Shown: in pieces, positions 1 through 12,500 of the stretch
How the letters are laid out: the number at the start of each line of letters is the position of its first letter
Numbering within the stretch: the stretch's first letter is position 1
Assembly: GCA_004794655.1 (NCBI GenBank)
Contig: SMMW01000172.1
Coordinates: 124,001-188,000 of the forward strand
Direction of reading: 5' to 3'
DNA: 64,000 nucleotides
Source: Marisa cornuarietis
Lineage: Eukaryota; Mollusca; Gastropoda; Architaenioglossa; Ampullariidae
Translations under genes and position numbers: made by a program
Notes under the pieces: model-generated
What the model was told of the DNA's origin: nothing
The model's input: the letters and a program-made list of their open reading frames with translations, nothing else
Databases searched by the model: none

Positions 1-2262
1 TTTTTCATTGCATTCTTGTATATGTAACAGGGTGGGACGAGGTTCACTTGCTCAGTCTCACCACAATGATTAAGACAACACCGTCGTGGGTTGAGTCCGG
101 TTTACTATTGTGTCAGAGGATAGGTCTGACTAGGCGAAAGCTCTAACAACTTGGTGGGGCGATGCGACCACCTCTCTTCTCTCCGTTCGACTCCCCTCTC
201 TCCTCCCTCTCACCCTCTTATTCCCCTCACACCCGACTTTTCCAGAAGCCCTGTCCTTGTTACTAGGCGACCCCCTCCCGCCCTCCTTCGGCCGGGTCGC
301 CATTCGGCCAGTGGTTTTCCCCCAACCCCCTCCCACTCTCTTTCGGTCACAAGGTGTATGTCACCTACCTCTCTATCCCCGTGTGTGTGTGTGTGTGTGT
401 GTGCAATGCGTGTGTGTACCTGTGTCTGTGCGTGCCATACCCCATACTACTATATATACAACACAAAGAATTAAAATAAAAAGCTACTAGATATGAGCAC
501 ATTCACAAAGATCGCGTTCGGGTTTTTTGAACGAGTCTAGCTTCGGTGTTAGGAATATAGTTCTTTATGTTTGTTTTCCTCTTTCTCATTACTTTATGTC
601 TTCACATAGGTTTGCGTGTTTTCCACCCATGCATATACCGCCACATGCGATTTTCACATCAAACAAGATCCCGAGGGGGCAAGAATATGCTTGAGATGTG
701 ATACTTCACGAAGTACAAAAAGAAAGAGGAACCAATATAATTAGAGAAAGAGAGAGAAATGACAATTCTTTATTTACGAGGGAACAGAATAAGAAAAGTT
801 TTTTTTATTAACTATCTAGCCCTCGATTTAAAGAAAGGAAACAAGAAACACTACTAACTACAAAACAAAGGCATTAATCAAAGAATTTACAGATGCATGG
901 TTGTTGTTTTTTTGGCACACTGACTTAATTGCAAACCTTGAATGTGATCAATATGAGTATAAAGTTTATCTTATTTTGAATATTACATATTTCTCGTGAC
1001 TGCGAAAGCCGGGTGAGTCATTTTTCATTGAGTTTTGCTTCTTGTTAAGTGTTGCTTAATCGTCGTTTAACACTAAATTAAAAACAGCATGCATTGTGTG
1101 ATGCTACCACTGACGTGTACGCGCGTACGTGTGTGTGCATGGCTGCACTCACGCATCCCCCTTTTTTGTAACGTGAGAGCGTGAATGTCGTTCACTGTCA
1201 GCATGGAGTTTGCCCCCAATCACCAGTTCCCACCACCGACGAAGCCGATGGCATCTTTTCCGCCATGCAAGTATAGGAGACATGGCCCGCATACGAATGA
1301 CAAAAAGAACCGCGCGGACAATTAAGTAACTATTTAAAAGCCAAGCATAGAAGATGCAAAGAGGAAAGTTGATATGACAAATCAGAGTTTTTCCCCCCTT
1401 TTGCATTTAGCTCTCGATATCGCTACTTCTCCACACACACAGAGGAACCACACATTATTGTTCATGCACGCGTGCATCATCACCACAACAGATACACTAC
1501 GGCTCATCTAAATAATGATGTTCTGGATTCGAAACACTGGTCATCGAGCAGAAAAAAAAAACAAATAAACTACAATATCGGATTTTTATAAAGAATACTT
1601 TTATAAGAAGATAAGAATAAATACAATAGGCTACTTTCTAAAGTATTGTCATTTCAGAGTGAGAAACCTGGAATAAATCTTAATTCTCAAAGAGTCTCGA
1701 ATGATCTCGAACCATTTGCGCACTGAAGTTGTTTTGGAATTTTGTCGTCTGGTTCTGGCAGCACAGCAAACACTATGACTGCTTTCGAAGGTACGAATGA
1801 AACATGTACAGATAATTAGCGCGAAATATTTTAATTTCTTTATTACTTTATAGGAAGATTTGTTCGACTTCAAATTTTAGGTGGGAAGACGATTTTGGTA
1901 CTAGACACGTGTGCTGCTACATCAGCATAAATGTTGTCGCAATCTCGTCTGCTTTATATTGTCATTTGCAAATAAAGTAATATTTCTATTCTAAAGCTTA
2001 TCGTGTCATTTATAAAGTTCTAATTTAACCATCTTTAAATTACAGTTACCATCACAGTATGTTTAAATGAGGAAAAAGTGTTTACTTAAAATCACAATAA
2101 AAATAAATGTCTCAAATAAAGACTGCGAATTATTGTACATATTTTTTTAAACGATGATAAATGAATATCTATAGTGGCGATAAAGACATTAAATAGTACA
2201 ACTTATAGATTAACGTTAAGCATATCAAGTAATAACAAGAAATGTTTTTAGTGTGTAGACTA
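1..2262. other. Sequence upstream of, or in the first intron of, DDX1; no gene recognised
   Basis: No exon, RNA gene or repeat copy is recognised here apart from the GT run at 381-403. The stretch near 180-340 is pyrimidine-rich, and the rest is mostly AT-rich with short chance open frames. I looked for a DDX1 initiator exon, expected as ATG plus about four codons and then a G before a GT donor. The ATGs at 1139 and 1249 do not reach a donor in the required phase. The initiator exon is therefore either left of the window or not recognisable to me. Confidence 0.5.
381..403. repeat. (GT)n microsatellite
   Basis: About eleven uninterrupted GT units, followed by a short impure GT-rich stretch up to about 436. 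It has no coding context. Confidence 0.9.
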
Positions 2263-2805
2263 CAGTGGTGCCGGTACCTCTAGATACGATCGAGTTTAAT
2301 CCGTTCCACAACCGAGCTCGCATGTAAAAAAACAAAAACAAAAAACAAAAAAACCCTCGAATATTAAAACTAATTTTTCCCATATAAAATAAATAGGATT
2401 AATGCTTTCTAACCCTCCCACAACAACAGAACTTATATGTAAGTACGGTATAATATATAGTAGTGTATAGTAAATGTTAATATAATATAAATAATATAAT
2501 ACAATAACAATTATATAAAAAATATAGATAATAAAATAATAAAGCATATGTTATATTTATCAGTCTTACCTTGGAGGAGGTGAAGACTCTCGATAACGGA
2601 GGTGAACAGATGAAGGGTAAGGAGGGAGGAAGCCAGAGAGCAGATGGGTGCTGAATGAATCAGCTGATGAGAGAATACTATTTACACTGTTTTTAACTTA
2701 AAACATTTAGATTTTCACTAAGACTACATTCTTTTTTTATGTCATTTTGCTACGACATGTAAATGACGAGCTCGTATATTGAATTTCCGCTTGTAAGTAA
2801 GAACT
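2263..2805 (+). mobile_element. Possible non-autonomous DNA transposon relic, copy 1
   Basis: The left end reads ACAGTGGTGCCGGTACCTC, close to the terminus ACAGTGGTACCTCGAG seen on the opposite strand at 20655. An internal segment starting TCTTACCTTGG near 2568, followed by purine-rich sequence, has a counterpart at 20381 in the same orientation. Near 2765-2800 there is sequence resembling a degraded right end (GCTCGTAT, then CGCTTGTAAG). The interior is AT-rich and encodes nothing recognisable. The element class and the right boundary are inference. Confidence 0.4.
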
Positions 2806-3299
2806 AAATTAGTGTATTTGATATCAGCCAGGATTTCAAATCTTCTTTCGTTAAAGACCATTATAATGTTGGCATTTAAAATACTCATATGTTGAAATGT
2901 CAATCTTTGAAGACTTGTACTATGTGATCAAAATATTAATTCAGATTTGGGAAATTAGTAGCTTATAATGATGTTAACCCACTTTGGATGGGCGTTTGAA
3001 AATGTTATCTTCATGCATGATAGTAAAAAAACATTGCACAATAAATATCAACAAAATGGTAGATACTATATTGGTGTATCATTGTTATGCAGATTTCTCT
3101 AAAACTGCATATATATATATATAAAGCAGTTTTTTTAAAAAACATACAAGAGGGATTTTATCACATAAGTCTGTATTGTGTTCTTTCATGTTCCTTGCTA
3201 TGTTCACTGTGGATGTGTTTGTATGATTGCCCGATTGGGATTGTCTTTCATACAGCATCACTACCTACCACTCTTTACAAATTGTAAAGTGCATTGACC
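2806..3299. other. AT-rich non-coding stretch
   Basis: I see no gene or repeat copy here apart from a short (TA)n run near 3107-3122. The open frame at 3087-3287 has no recognisable content. Confidence 0.5.
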
Positions 3300-3538
3300 T
3301 CACCTCCAGTGACTCAACAGTTAGCATATGTAACCAATACAGCGAAGGTTGGCTGTCCTGGGTTCAGCTCTAGTCTAGGGCACGCTGTTCTTTCTCTGCG
3401 TGTGGCATCTGTTTACAGGGCTGGCTGCCTTGCCGTGATACAGCCTTAGTTGCTGGCTAGGCTTTAAACACCAATTCCACCCCACCCCCCACACCGCCAT
3501 GTGGGGAAATGCACCATATAAATCCTATTATTATCATT
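3300..3538 (+). mobile_element. tRNA-derived SINE, copy S1
   Basis: This copy shares a body with four other copies at 25453, 38575, 39070 and 55466. The shared blocks are a GTTCAG box-B-like segment (near 3362), TGTGGCATCTGTTTACAGGG, the segment GCCTTGCCGTGATA, and CTTAGTTGCTGGCT followed by AAACACCAA. Its 3' end (AAATGCACCATATAAATCC, then TATTATTATCATT) resembles the tail of LINE A and of other L2/CR1-like remnants in the window, as expected for a SINE mobilised by LINE machinery. The box A region is degraded here; copy S5 shows it better. Confidence 0.7.
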
Positions 3539-3781
3539 GTCATGCATGCATTTAGTAAAATTAGCTTTACATTTTAATAGATACATTTGTAAAGACAAAT
3601 GTATTCATGCATTCACATTTTCAAAGTAATAGAAAGAGTTTAAAAACTACAGGTGTATAGCTTCATGGTAGCTCAATGGGGACATCTATCAATAACAGAG
3701 CTCAACCTTTGTCCATCCAATGTCTTAATAATTAGTAATAATTTGTAGAAGAGGTGTTGATGATTCAAAGCACAGCTGCAG

Positions 3782-5859
3782 ATGGGGCTCCTCCAACCAC
3801 CCTCTGCCGAGCAACTTGACTGTGTTTTGCGTAGAGTAGTTGATGACCACGCCCCAGTGTCTCGACGTCTGATGCGCCAGTCTAAATGTGCGCCTTGGTA
3901 TTCACAGATCCGCGTCGAACTCCGTGACCTGAAGCGCATGCGCCGGCGAGCTGAACGTGTTTGGGGGAAGACTGGACTCGCCATCCACAAAGAAATTTAT
4001 AATTCCGCAAAGCGAAGCGTTGCAAAATGCATTTATGAGGCTAAAGCATCATATCTTCAGGGCCAAATAATTAACTGCACCTCCTCCAAAAAGCTCTTTG
4101 CCATTTGCACTCAAAGGACTGGATCTAAGACAGCAACACCACTGCCTACTGCCTACCCTGCTTCACTGCTGCCGCAAGTTTTAGTGATTATTTCATCAGC
4201 AAGATATCAGACATCCGATCATCTTTAGACTCTGTGTCGGCGCTTGACAGCATCTCCTGTGATGTCCTCCCAGGATGCTCCATGACCAAGTTCCTACCAG
4301 TCTCTGAGACTGATGTGAAAGCGGTTATTCTAAAAGCTAAACCAACAATTTGCGAGTTAGATCAGATGCCCACAAGCCTTCTGCTCGAGTGCCTAGATAC
4401 TCTACTTCCTGCCATCATAAATATTGTAAATGTCAGCCTGTCGTCAGGTGTTTTCCCATCTTTGTTCAAAAATGCGGTGGTGAGGCCACTTCTAAAGAAA
4501 TCCACGCTTGACGTCAATGTCCTGAACAACTACCGTCCAGTTTCCAACTTGTCTTTTCTCTCTAAGATCATAGAGAAAATAGTTTTGACACAGCTCTGGG
4601 CATACTTACAAGAGCACCATCTTATCCCACAAGCTCAGTCGGCATATAGACCTTTCCACAGCACCGAGACCACTCTTATTAAAGTAACAACAGACATATT
4701 ATCTGCTCTTGACAGTGGTGATGTCTCTCCATTAACCCTACTGGACCTGTCTGCTGCATTTGACACTATAGACCACTCTCTGCTTCTTCACAGACTCCAC
4801 ACCCTCTAGGGGATTTCTGGACCTGCGCTCTCATGGTTCAACTCCTATCTCATTGATAGGACCCAGACTGTGTTAGTTGATGGTCAGATATCTCGCCCTG
4901 CTTCACTTTTCTGTGGTGTTCCCCAAGGCTCAGTACTTGGCCTAGTTCTGTTTATCCTGTATACTAAGCCCCTTTCATCATGCATCCGGTCTCACCAGGT
5001 TTCTCATCAATCCTATGCTGACGACACGCAGCTTTACTGTTCCACTCCGCCGGCTGAGTCTCACTCTGCTATTAGCTCTATAGAAGCTTGTATCAGCGAT
5101 GTCAAGGGCTGGATGGTAAAAAACAAGCTTAAACTAAATGATGATAAAACGGAAGCCCTCTTGTGCCATAGAAGAAGACATCAACCTTCACTCGTCAGTC
5201 TGCCCAATCACATCAAGGTGGGCGACAGCAACATCACCTTCACGTCATCCGTTAGGAATCTGGGATTTATTGTCACTGATGACATGACACTCGATAGACA
5301 TGTAGCATCTGTCTGTCGGCCTGCCTATTATGAGATTCATAAGATCAGTGCTATCCGTCACTTTCTCACTACACGCGCTACCAACACTCTTGTCTGTGCG
5401 TTTGTTCTTTCTCGACTTGACTACTGCAACTCCTTGCTGGCAGGCTGCCCTGACTACCTCATTCAGAGAGTACAGAACTCTGCTGCGCGTCTGTTGCTTA
5501 GAGCAAGGAAACGGGACCATGTCACTCCTCTCCTTCGTTTGCTACACTGGCTCCCCATCCGTTCTCGCATTCAGTACAAACTGTCTGTGCTGTGTTTTAA
5601 TTTCTTTGCTGGCTCCTGTCCTGACTATTTCTCTGAACTTCTCATCCCTTACTCTCCGTCCAGACAACTACGCTCTTCGTCTGACGACCGTGTCCTAACT
5701 GTTCCTGTCACCAGAACAACAACATATGGTCACAGGACTTTTGGCTACTGTGCTGCAAAACAATGGAACTCTCTTCCTTTCCATATCCGCCACCTTCCTA
5801 CAACTGAATCTTTCAAATCTGCACTGAAAACGCACCTCTTCCTTGAGCATTACTCCTAA
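3782..5859 (+). pseudogene. LINE A ORF2 remnant (reverse transcriptase), disrupted
   Basis: The frame runs in two phases. 3782 to about 4180 encodes a basic linker region. A frameshift near 4165-4185 moves it to the phase used at 4234-5859. In that phase one stop codon (TAG at 4807-4809) interrupts the reverse transcriptase directly after the segment with LSAAFDTIDHSLL (motif A). Downstream are GVPQGSVLG (motif B) near 4916 and SYADDTQLY (motif C, the catalytic Asp pair) near 5010. The C-terminus ends with a typical QWNSLPFHIR segment and a final FKSALKTHLF. The residue after SVLG is Leu, where the family usually has Pro. The copy cannot make a full product but is little decayed, so the insertion is fairly recent. 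Confidence 0.85.
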
Positions 5860-6131
5860 CACAGTCCACACAATGCTAGTCCTTCTTAACCCCGCCCCCC
5901 TTCCCTCTTGCTACTTTACCCATCTTTCTCGGGCAGAATCACTATATTTCTCTGTTCCTGTTACTTGATGCCTTTTGTTTTCTGTTTTGTCAGTACTGTC
6001 GTTTTCTTTCGTCCCCTTTGTTCTGTGTCTACTTAGTCCACGTCTCTTCCTCGTTTTAAGCGCTAAGAGCATGCTCTCTATGAGTGTGAATATGCGCTAT
6101 AAAAATCTTCACTATTAAAATCTTCACTATT
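3782..6131 (+). mobile_element. LINE A: 5'-truncated L2/CR1-like (Jockey-group) retrotransposon
   Basis: This non-LTR element keeps the region between endonuclease and reverse transcriptase, the whole reverse transcriptase and C-terminal region, a roughly 260-bp 3' UTR and a short repeated tail (ATCTTCACTATT twice, 6107-6131). No apurinic endonuclease domain is visible upstream, so the copy is 5'-truncated. The 3' UTR recurs inverted at 15033-15296 and an older coding copy lies at 7345-7735, so this is a multi-copy family. It sits just upstream of the first recognised DDX1 exon, in the same orientation as the gene. Assignment to the L2/CR1 group rests on protein resemblance recognised by eye. 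Confidence 0.85.
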
Positions 6132-6463
6132 AGAACAGTGAGTGGAAGTGAGTTTAATGTGCTGTACACAAAAGACTACAAACAAACTGAGTCAGTCAAT
6201 GAAAGACTGTTGCAAACATGAATGAAGTGTAGGAATGAAGATGAATAGCTGAGAAGTGAGAGGAAGAGAATGACTTTCATCATGATAAATCCAATGCTAA
6301 CTGCTGCTAGTGGGCACAGTTAGTTATCCAGTCACTGACCTAATTAACTCTTAAACTGGCAGGTTTCTTCTCTAAACTGACAATGCTACCTCCATGGGTA
6401 TAGTACCTTTTCTAATAACAGAAAGATGAAATGTGGAAAAGATCCAATTATTTTTGTTTCCAG
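6132..6463. other. Intron sequence before the first recognised DDX1 exon
   Basis: I recognise no gene or repeat. The stretch ends with a good polypyrimidine tract and CAG acceptor (TTATTTTTGTTTCCAG), which shows that another DDX1 exon must lie upstream. Confidence 0.6.
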
Positions 6464-6515
6464 AAATGGGAGTGATGCCTGAAATCGCACAGGCTGTGGA
6501 AGAGATGGATTGGAA
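6464..6515 (+). CDS. DDX1: DDX1 exon A: Q-motif region start
   Basis: This exon encodes residues 6-22 plus two bases of codon 23, including [16 protein letters not shown]. It starts inside a Glu codon (G|AA), so the previous exon must end with a G in phase 1, which fits the short MAAFS-type first exon of vertebrate DDX1. The acceptor is a strong pyrimidine tract plus CAG and the donor is GTGAGG. The aromatic Trp upstream of the Q motif is present. Confidence 0.95.
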
Positions 6516-9500
6516 GTGAGGAAAATGTTAACATTCATAATTTTAGCAATTTAGAGGAGGAATTGAGCACAAAGAAAAATTTCATTAGAGAAGAGCTAAA
6601 TCCCAATATGGTTGCTAAGCTTGTTTTCACGCATGATATGAAATTGCCATGGGTACTTTTCTAGATTGAAAAAGCAGTATATCATTATGATGAAAGCCTG
6701 ATTAATTAATACAAATGTTAGATAAACATAAATAATTTTTTATGTATTTGTAGATAACAAGCTTGATATATTTGTCTTTTAAAATTCTAATCATCATAGC
6801 AAAATACAATAAAAGTGAATATTTCATGAAATATACATTGTACTTGTAACTTTTTTCGTGTATAGCTTACCAACTGATGTGCAAGCTGAAGCCATCCCTA
6901 TGATTCTTGGTGGTGGGGATGTCCTCATGGTGAGAATCTTGTAAAAGGAGTTGATCACAATTTTTAAAATTGTATTTTCAAATTTCATTTCACTTCAGTA
7001 AAACCATTTTTTTTCTTTTACAGTCTAAATTAGCAAATGCCGAGGCATATGGATTTTCGCTTTAACCTTCATTATATTTAGATTCATCAAGGATCACAGT
7101 AGTGACCTCCATACTTTTTATTTGTTTATGCTTACAAAATAGGTGTGTATGTCTGTCTCTCTCTATATATGTGTGTGAAATCCATGATATTTTAATAAAA
7201 TATTAAAAACTATTTTTGAAGAATAACTTTGACGTGTATATAATTGCAGGCAGCAGAAACAGGCAGTGGAAAAACGGGTGTAAGTTTCCTTTTAAATGTT
7301 TTAAAAATGCTTATAATTTAAAATTAATGGCTTGGTTTTTTTATTTAACCTGGCCATTGCATTTGACACTGTCAACCACTCCTTACTCCTTCAGGGACTT
7401 TGCACCCTTTATGACATTTCTGGATCCACACTAGCATAGCTTAACTTTGATCTGACTGATGGGAACCAGACTGTGCTTGTTTACAGTCAAATGTTGCATC
7501 CTGCGCTACTTTTTTGCGAAGTCTCCCATGGCTCGTTGTCATTGCCAGCACGATGCTTGATAAACTAGTTACAAGTGTCTCTCTGCTTATTATGCTTATG
7601 AAAATCAGTACTATCGGCCATTTTCTCTCTTCATGTTCTGCCAGCAGTCTTTTTCTTAAGAGAGTAGTACCTGCTACAGGGGTACTTCAACTGCACAGAC
7701 TGGCATTTCTTTTACAACTACAGTGACAACCTAAAAGACTTGGCTGATGTTGTGTCTTCTTATATCATTTTCTGTGTTGACACAGTCATACCCTCCAAGA
7801 AAAATGCCTTCTTTCCAAATAATAAACTCTGAGTGAAGAATGAACTCAAATCTGTGTTGAATAATATGAAGCGTATATTCTATACTGGAACTGCACATGA
7901 TAAAAAAATGGGATCTGTGTATGCACCCTCTATTACTGTGCCAAACAACTTAGGTGTGATTTACAGCATCTATTTCAGCTCTTTGTAGATTCTGGCTGCA
8001 TTCCTGATATTTGGAAACTTTCACATATTATGCCTGTCCCAAAAATCACTAGGCCCACTCAACCCAATGATTTCAGACCAGTGACTCTAACTCAATCATC
8101 ATGAAATCACTTTAGAAAATAAAGAGCAAGGTTATGACTGCTGTTGATCAATACCTTGACCTGCTACAGTATGCCTATAGAGCTGGAAGAGGTGTTGATG
8201 ATGCTAAGCTCTTAATGCTAAATGCTGTGTGTAAACATATGGAGAAACCTAGAGCTCATGCCAGGTTTCTCTTTGCTGATTTTTGTTCTGCTTTTAACAC
8301 TGTGCAACATCACTGGCCCTTTCACCTATACTCTTTTTCTAGTAAAATGATTTGTATGGTTTGGAGTAAATATGCCTAGATTGAAGCATGGCTAATGTTC
8401 TCCTAAGATAACATGGATTTTAGAAGAATGTGTCTGTAGTTTAGGGAGTTTGATAGTGAGCTGGGAAAATGTAAAATGTGAAGATGTTTTTTATGGATTG
8501 TCTTTGATCAAGGAGTCCTTCATTTGTAGGGATTTCCACATCATGTGGTTAAGGACATAACAAGTGGTACACAAAGATTTTGACTAACTTTCAATTATTG
8601 TAAATAAAATTTATGTGATGCTTTCTGGGTTTTTGAAGGCTTTCTGTCTGCCTATTCTGCAAATTGTGTATGAAACGCTTCTTGATCAGCGTGAAGGCAA
8701 GGGAGGAGGAGGGGGAAAGCGAACCGGACAATCTGGTGGTTAGTTTTTATTTACTTTGCCTTTAAAAAAAAACTTATGATGTGAATAGATTTAAATTAGG
8801 CTATTAAGTCATTTAATTCACTTCATCATAAATATTTTGTTCACAGTATAATTTTATAACTATTATTCAAAAAGTCTGTTTTGTTTATTTGAATAATGTT
8901 TGTGCAAAAGTTATATTCTTAATGTGAATTGTACTGGCTTTGTTTTGTTAAAATATTTATAAAATTTTTCATGAAACTTCATGATTCGATTCACGTAAAA
9001 GAGTATGTTCCCATTAAAAATTGATGGTGAAATTGTTGCAGGCAGCCACAAATGGAAGATGAATGCACATGACCGTGGTGACGCCCTTGGTCTGTGAAAA
9101 TTTTAATCGCTTGGTTCATGGGGGAGATATTTTTCTGAAAGATTCTGTGACACATTTGTGCTTTACCCCTAGTGCTATGGCACTTGTCCCTAGGTTTATT
9201 TATTTATATTTTTCTATGCAATAGTATTTGAGATACATAATGATCTTTAAATAGAGTAACGGGTTTCTACAACATTTTAATACCAACAAAAGAATAGGAT
9301 AATGTAAAAAAAAAAGATATGTAAAAGAGATAAAGATTGACAAATTATTTGTTAATTGCTAATTTGTTAATTTAAATAATAAAAAGTGTATGTGTGTGTG
9401 TTTTCTATAGCAATTGATCCAGAGGGGACACTCTGTCAGGCTCGTGATTCCCAAAACTGGCATGGCACTCGATCCAACAAGGCTGTAGTAGGAGGAGGTG

Positions 9501-12500
9501 AGCTACCTTTGAGGGAAAAGTCAGCATATGGTTCTCAGGCTTCTGTCATTTTTTTAAAAGTTCAATTCAGTGTATGCAATAATTGTATATATTTACCCTA
9601 GGTGTAACATGCTTATAGGATTGTGCTGTAAACCTACTGATAAGCATGGATTCGCATCAGGCACTCATTCCTCTATGCCATGATCCAAAATGTGACACAG
9701 GAATGAGAAAAAAGTATGATACTCAAGAATTGGATGTCACAGTGTGTACTGTATAGATATTGGTGTACTAAAGAACAATTTGTGAAATTTTTTTTAAAGG
9801 TAAATGGTACTTCGAAGGAACAGTGACAGATGAAGGTCTCTGCCGTGTAGGCTGGTCGACTGGTCAGGCACGACTTGATCTTGGCACAGACAAATTTGGT
9901 TTTGGCTTTGGAGGAACTGGCAAAAAATCTTGGAACAAACAGTTTGACACCTATGGTGAGGTAGGTTGTCAGAACTGGCCACAATCTTGGAATATTGCTG
10001 AATAGATTTCTGTCTGATGATCAGCAAAAAAAACCCAACCCAAACATTTGGAGCACTCATGTTGATAAACTCTGACAGAACAAAGTGCTGAAATACCTGC
10101 TTGGATGTTGTTTGCAAAGTAGGAGAGCTTATACAGATTCACAGTAAAGTGAGAGATATATATATATATATAAGGAAAGAGTTCAGACCAACCAGCATAA
10201 TGGTCACCAGGGCTGGGAGTCACAAACACGAGTGCTTAACAACACGAGCATTCATGACCGTTTGAAGATTCTTTCAACAACTAATAAGACGATTTCCTTG
10301 GGCTGACCAGGTCATATGTATTTGTGGAATGGGTCCTGGACTTCCATGAGACAAAGATCACACAATTCCCCCCACCCATCCACCTACATAAGAATACAAA
10401 ATCAGTTATGCACAATACCACAAAATAAGTTCAGTCCAGCATATTCGGTTACTCTCTGAGGTGTCTCTCTCTCTATATATATAAATATTCTAGATGCACT
10501 GTTCCACTGTCTGCTTATTTATTTCCAAGGAGAGTTTTCTGACTCAAGGGCCAATCTTTTATCAGTACTTAGAGATAGGCTGGGAACACAGTTCTCGTTG
10601 ATACATGAAGTCTTAAAGACGGGAAATAAGTTCCTACTCGAAGCATAGAACATATGTCTACTTCAAATCTCACCTAGCAATGCGAATAAATCACACCATC
10701 CACACTTGTGTTTTCACCATGTGGAACAGATACCTGGCACAGGTAGACACACTAGGTCACCAACCAGACATGTTTTGGTAACCACTTACTGCACCAGGGA
10801 AGTTAGCACCCCTGAATTTCTCACGAAAGCAATCACAGGTGTACACAGTACGTGATGCGCTGTAGGGATCTGTTGTTTGGTAATCTGGTAGGGTGTGCTA
10901 GCCAGTCTGATCCTTTGACACGGGATGATTATACTCTGTGCCACTATGGCATCATGAGGAGAGAACATATACTCCCTCAACTGTGACCTGTAACTTGTAT
11001 GTTACCTACTAGCTCTTATCTTTTATCTTGTATTCCATTCATACTCCTTTTCATATTATCCTCCGCCCACGCATGACACTTATTCAAAAATTTGTGTATT
11101 CTTACAAAAATAGTGCTTCAATTGCACACTGTTCAACGCTCATAAACTAATATAAAACAATTTACCCAATATACATAAATGGATTATTTTTATCTTGTCT
11201 AGGTGAGGTAGCACACTTAAAGCAAGGCCCGCAGGTACAGGTAACTCTGGCATGTCACTGAGACTTGCTATCTTACATTCTTCGCTGTCATGGGAAACAA
11301 AATAAAAACTCCCTCTCCTCATCCACTCAATCAGGTGCTCGCTTTTGCACACTCACTTCCCCTTGCTTGCGGTGAACACAGTGCTCAGTGAAGTAGCGAT
11401 CCGTGATGCTGGGTATGACATAATCAGTTCCTTTGGGTACTGTCTGAGAAAAGTGAATTTTTTAATGCGCGCTTAGAACTCCTTCAAATATTTTACACTT
11501 CAGTTATGTGCAGCATCATGATGTTCAGTCTAGGATGCTGTGGTGGGAACATTTCAAAGCAGGACAGGTACATACTGATCAAGAACATTAAAAATCCAGG
11601 AAGGGTAGCTGGGAGGAAACAGAATGATAATAAAGACAATATATGACAAGCTTCTGATCAACAAACTGCAATTCGAGCTGACGACTCGCACCCACTTCCA
11701 AGAGCTAGAACCACACATTATTCATTTATTTATCCATCTGCACTCCAGCTTTTGAATAGGACAGGCACATGATTTTATGTACACTTTTTGATTTATTTTG
11801 TACCCATTCTCTTTGTTTTCATATTTTTGTGACATTATAAATTCATACAGATTTTTAATATACATGCAGAGACTAAACATGACAACATAATGATTTCAAA
11901 TGGGGAACTAGAACTGGGTGTAGACATTTTATGTTTTTTAATAGTCTGTGTTGAAGATTTATATTAAGTGATGTGTTAAATGTTATTGGAAGTAGATGTA
12001 ACAATTTCCTGAAAAGGATTTCTAAAGATGTTTTGTGTTTGTAAGAGCGTTATAGGATGGGTAGGTGAAGTAAGATGTAGAAGAAATAGGCAGAATATTA
12101 CCATGTTAAAAATGTGCAGAAATGAGTTTTATATACACATACAATAGGAATATAAGACCACATACAAAAAGGCTATTATAAAAAGAGATAAAAGGGTTTA
12201 CTATATTTGTGTAATTAAAATGGTTTATTCAATAATTATTGATGAATTAACTTGCAGCCCTTTGGAATGAATGACACTATTGGGTGTTATTTAGACCTGG
12301 ACAAGGGAGAAGTCTTCTGGTTCAAAAATGGTAAGTGTTCTGTAGCCATTTCCATGAAACTAATGCTGTTAAGACAACTATTAACTATTAAGGTGGATCA
12401 CAAAAAAAAAAAAAAATAAAAAATATAGAAAGTGAAAATATTTTTCAAGAAAAGTGTCCACTGCTGTTAATGTGGCATAAATTACACTTACAAACACACA

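Larger units (their letters stand above)
7280..8638. other. Intron between DDX1 exons C and D, filled with LINE relics
   Basis: The intron holds a decayed LINE A copy (7345-7735) followed directly by a Rex1/L2-like LINE relic (7736-8380), both on the + strand and listed separately. The remaining 250 bases before exon D are AT-rich with nothing recognised. Confidence 0.7.

Noticed and set aside
1139..1290. ATG codons at 1139 (ATGGCTGCAC) and 1249 (ATGGCATCTT) as a possible DDX1 initiator exon
   Set aside because: The expected product resembles MAAFS with one extra base before the donor. The first ATG reaches no suitable GT in phase 1. The second reaches GTATAG only in phase 2, which would break the frame into exon A.
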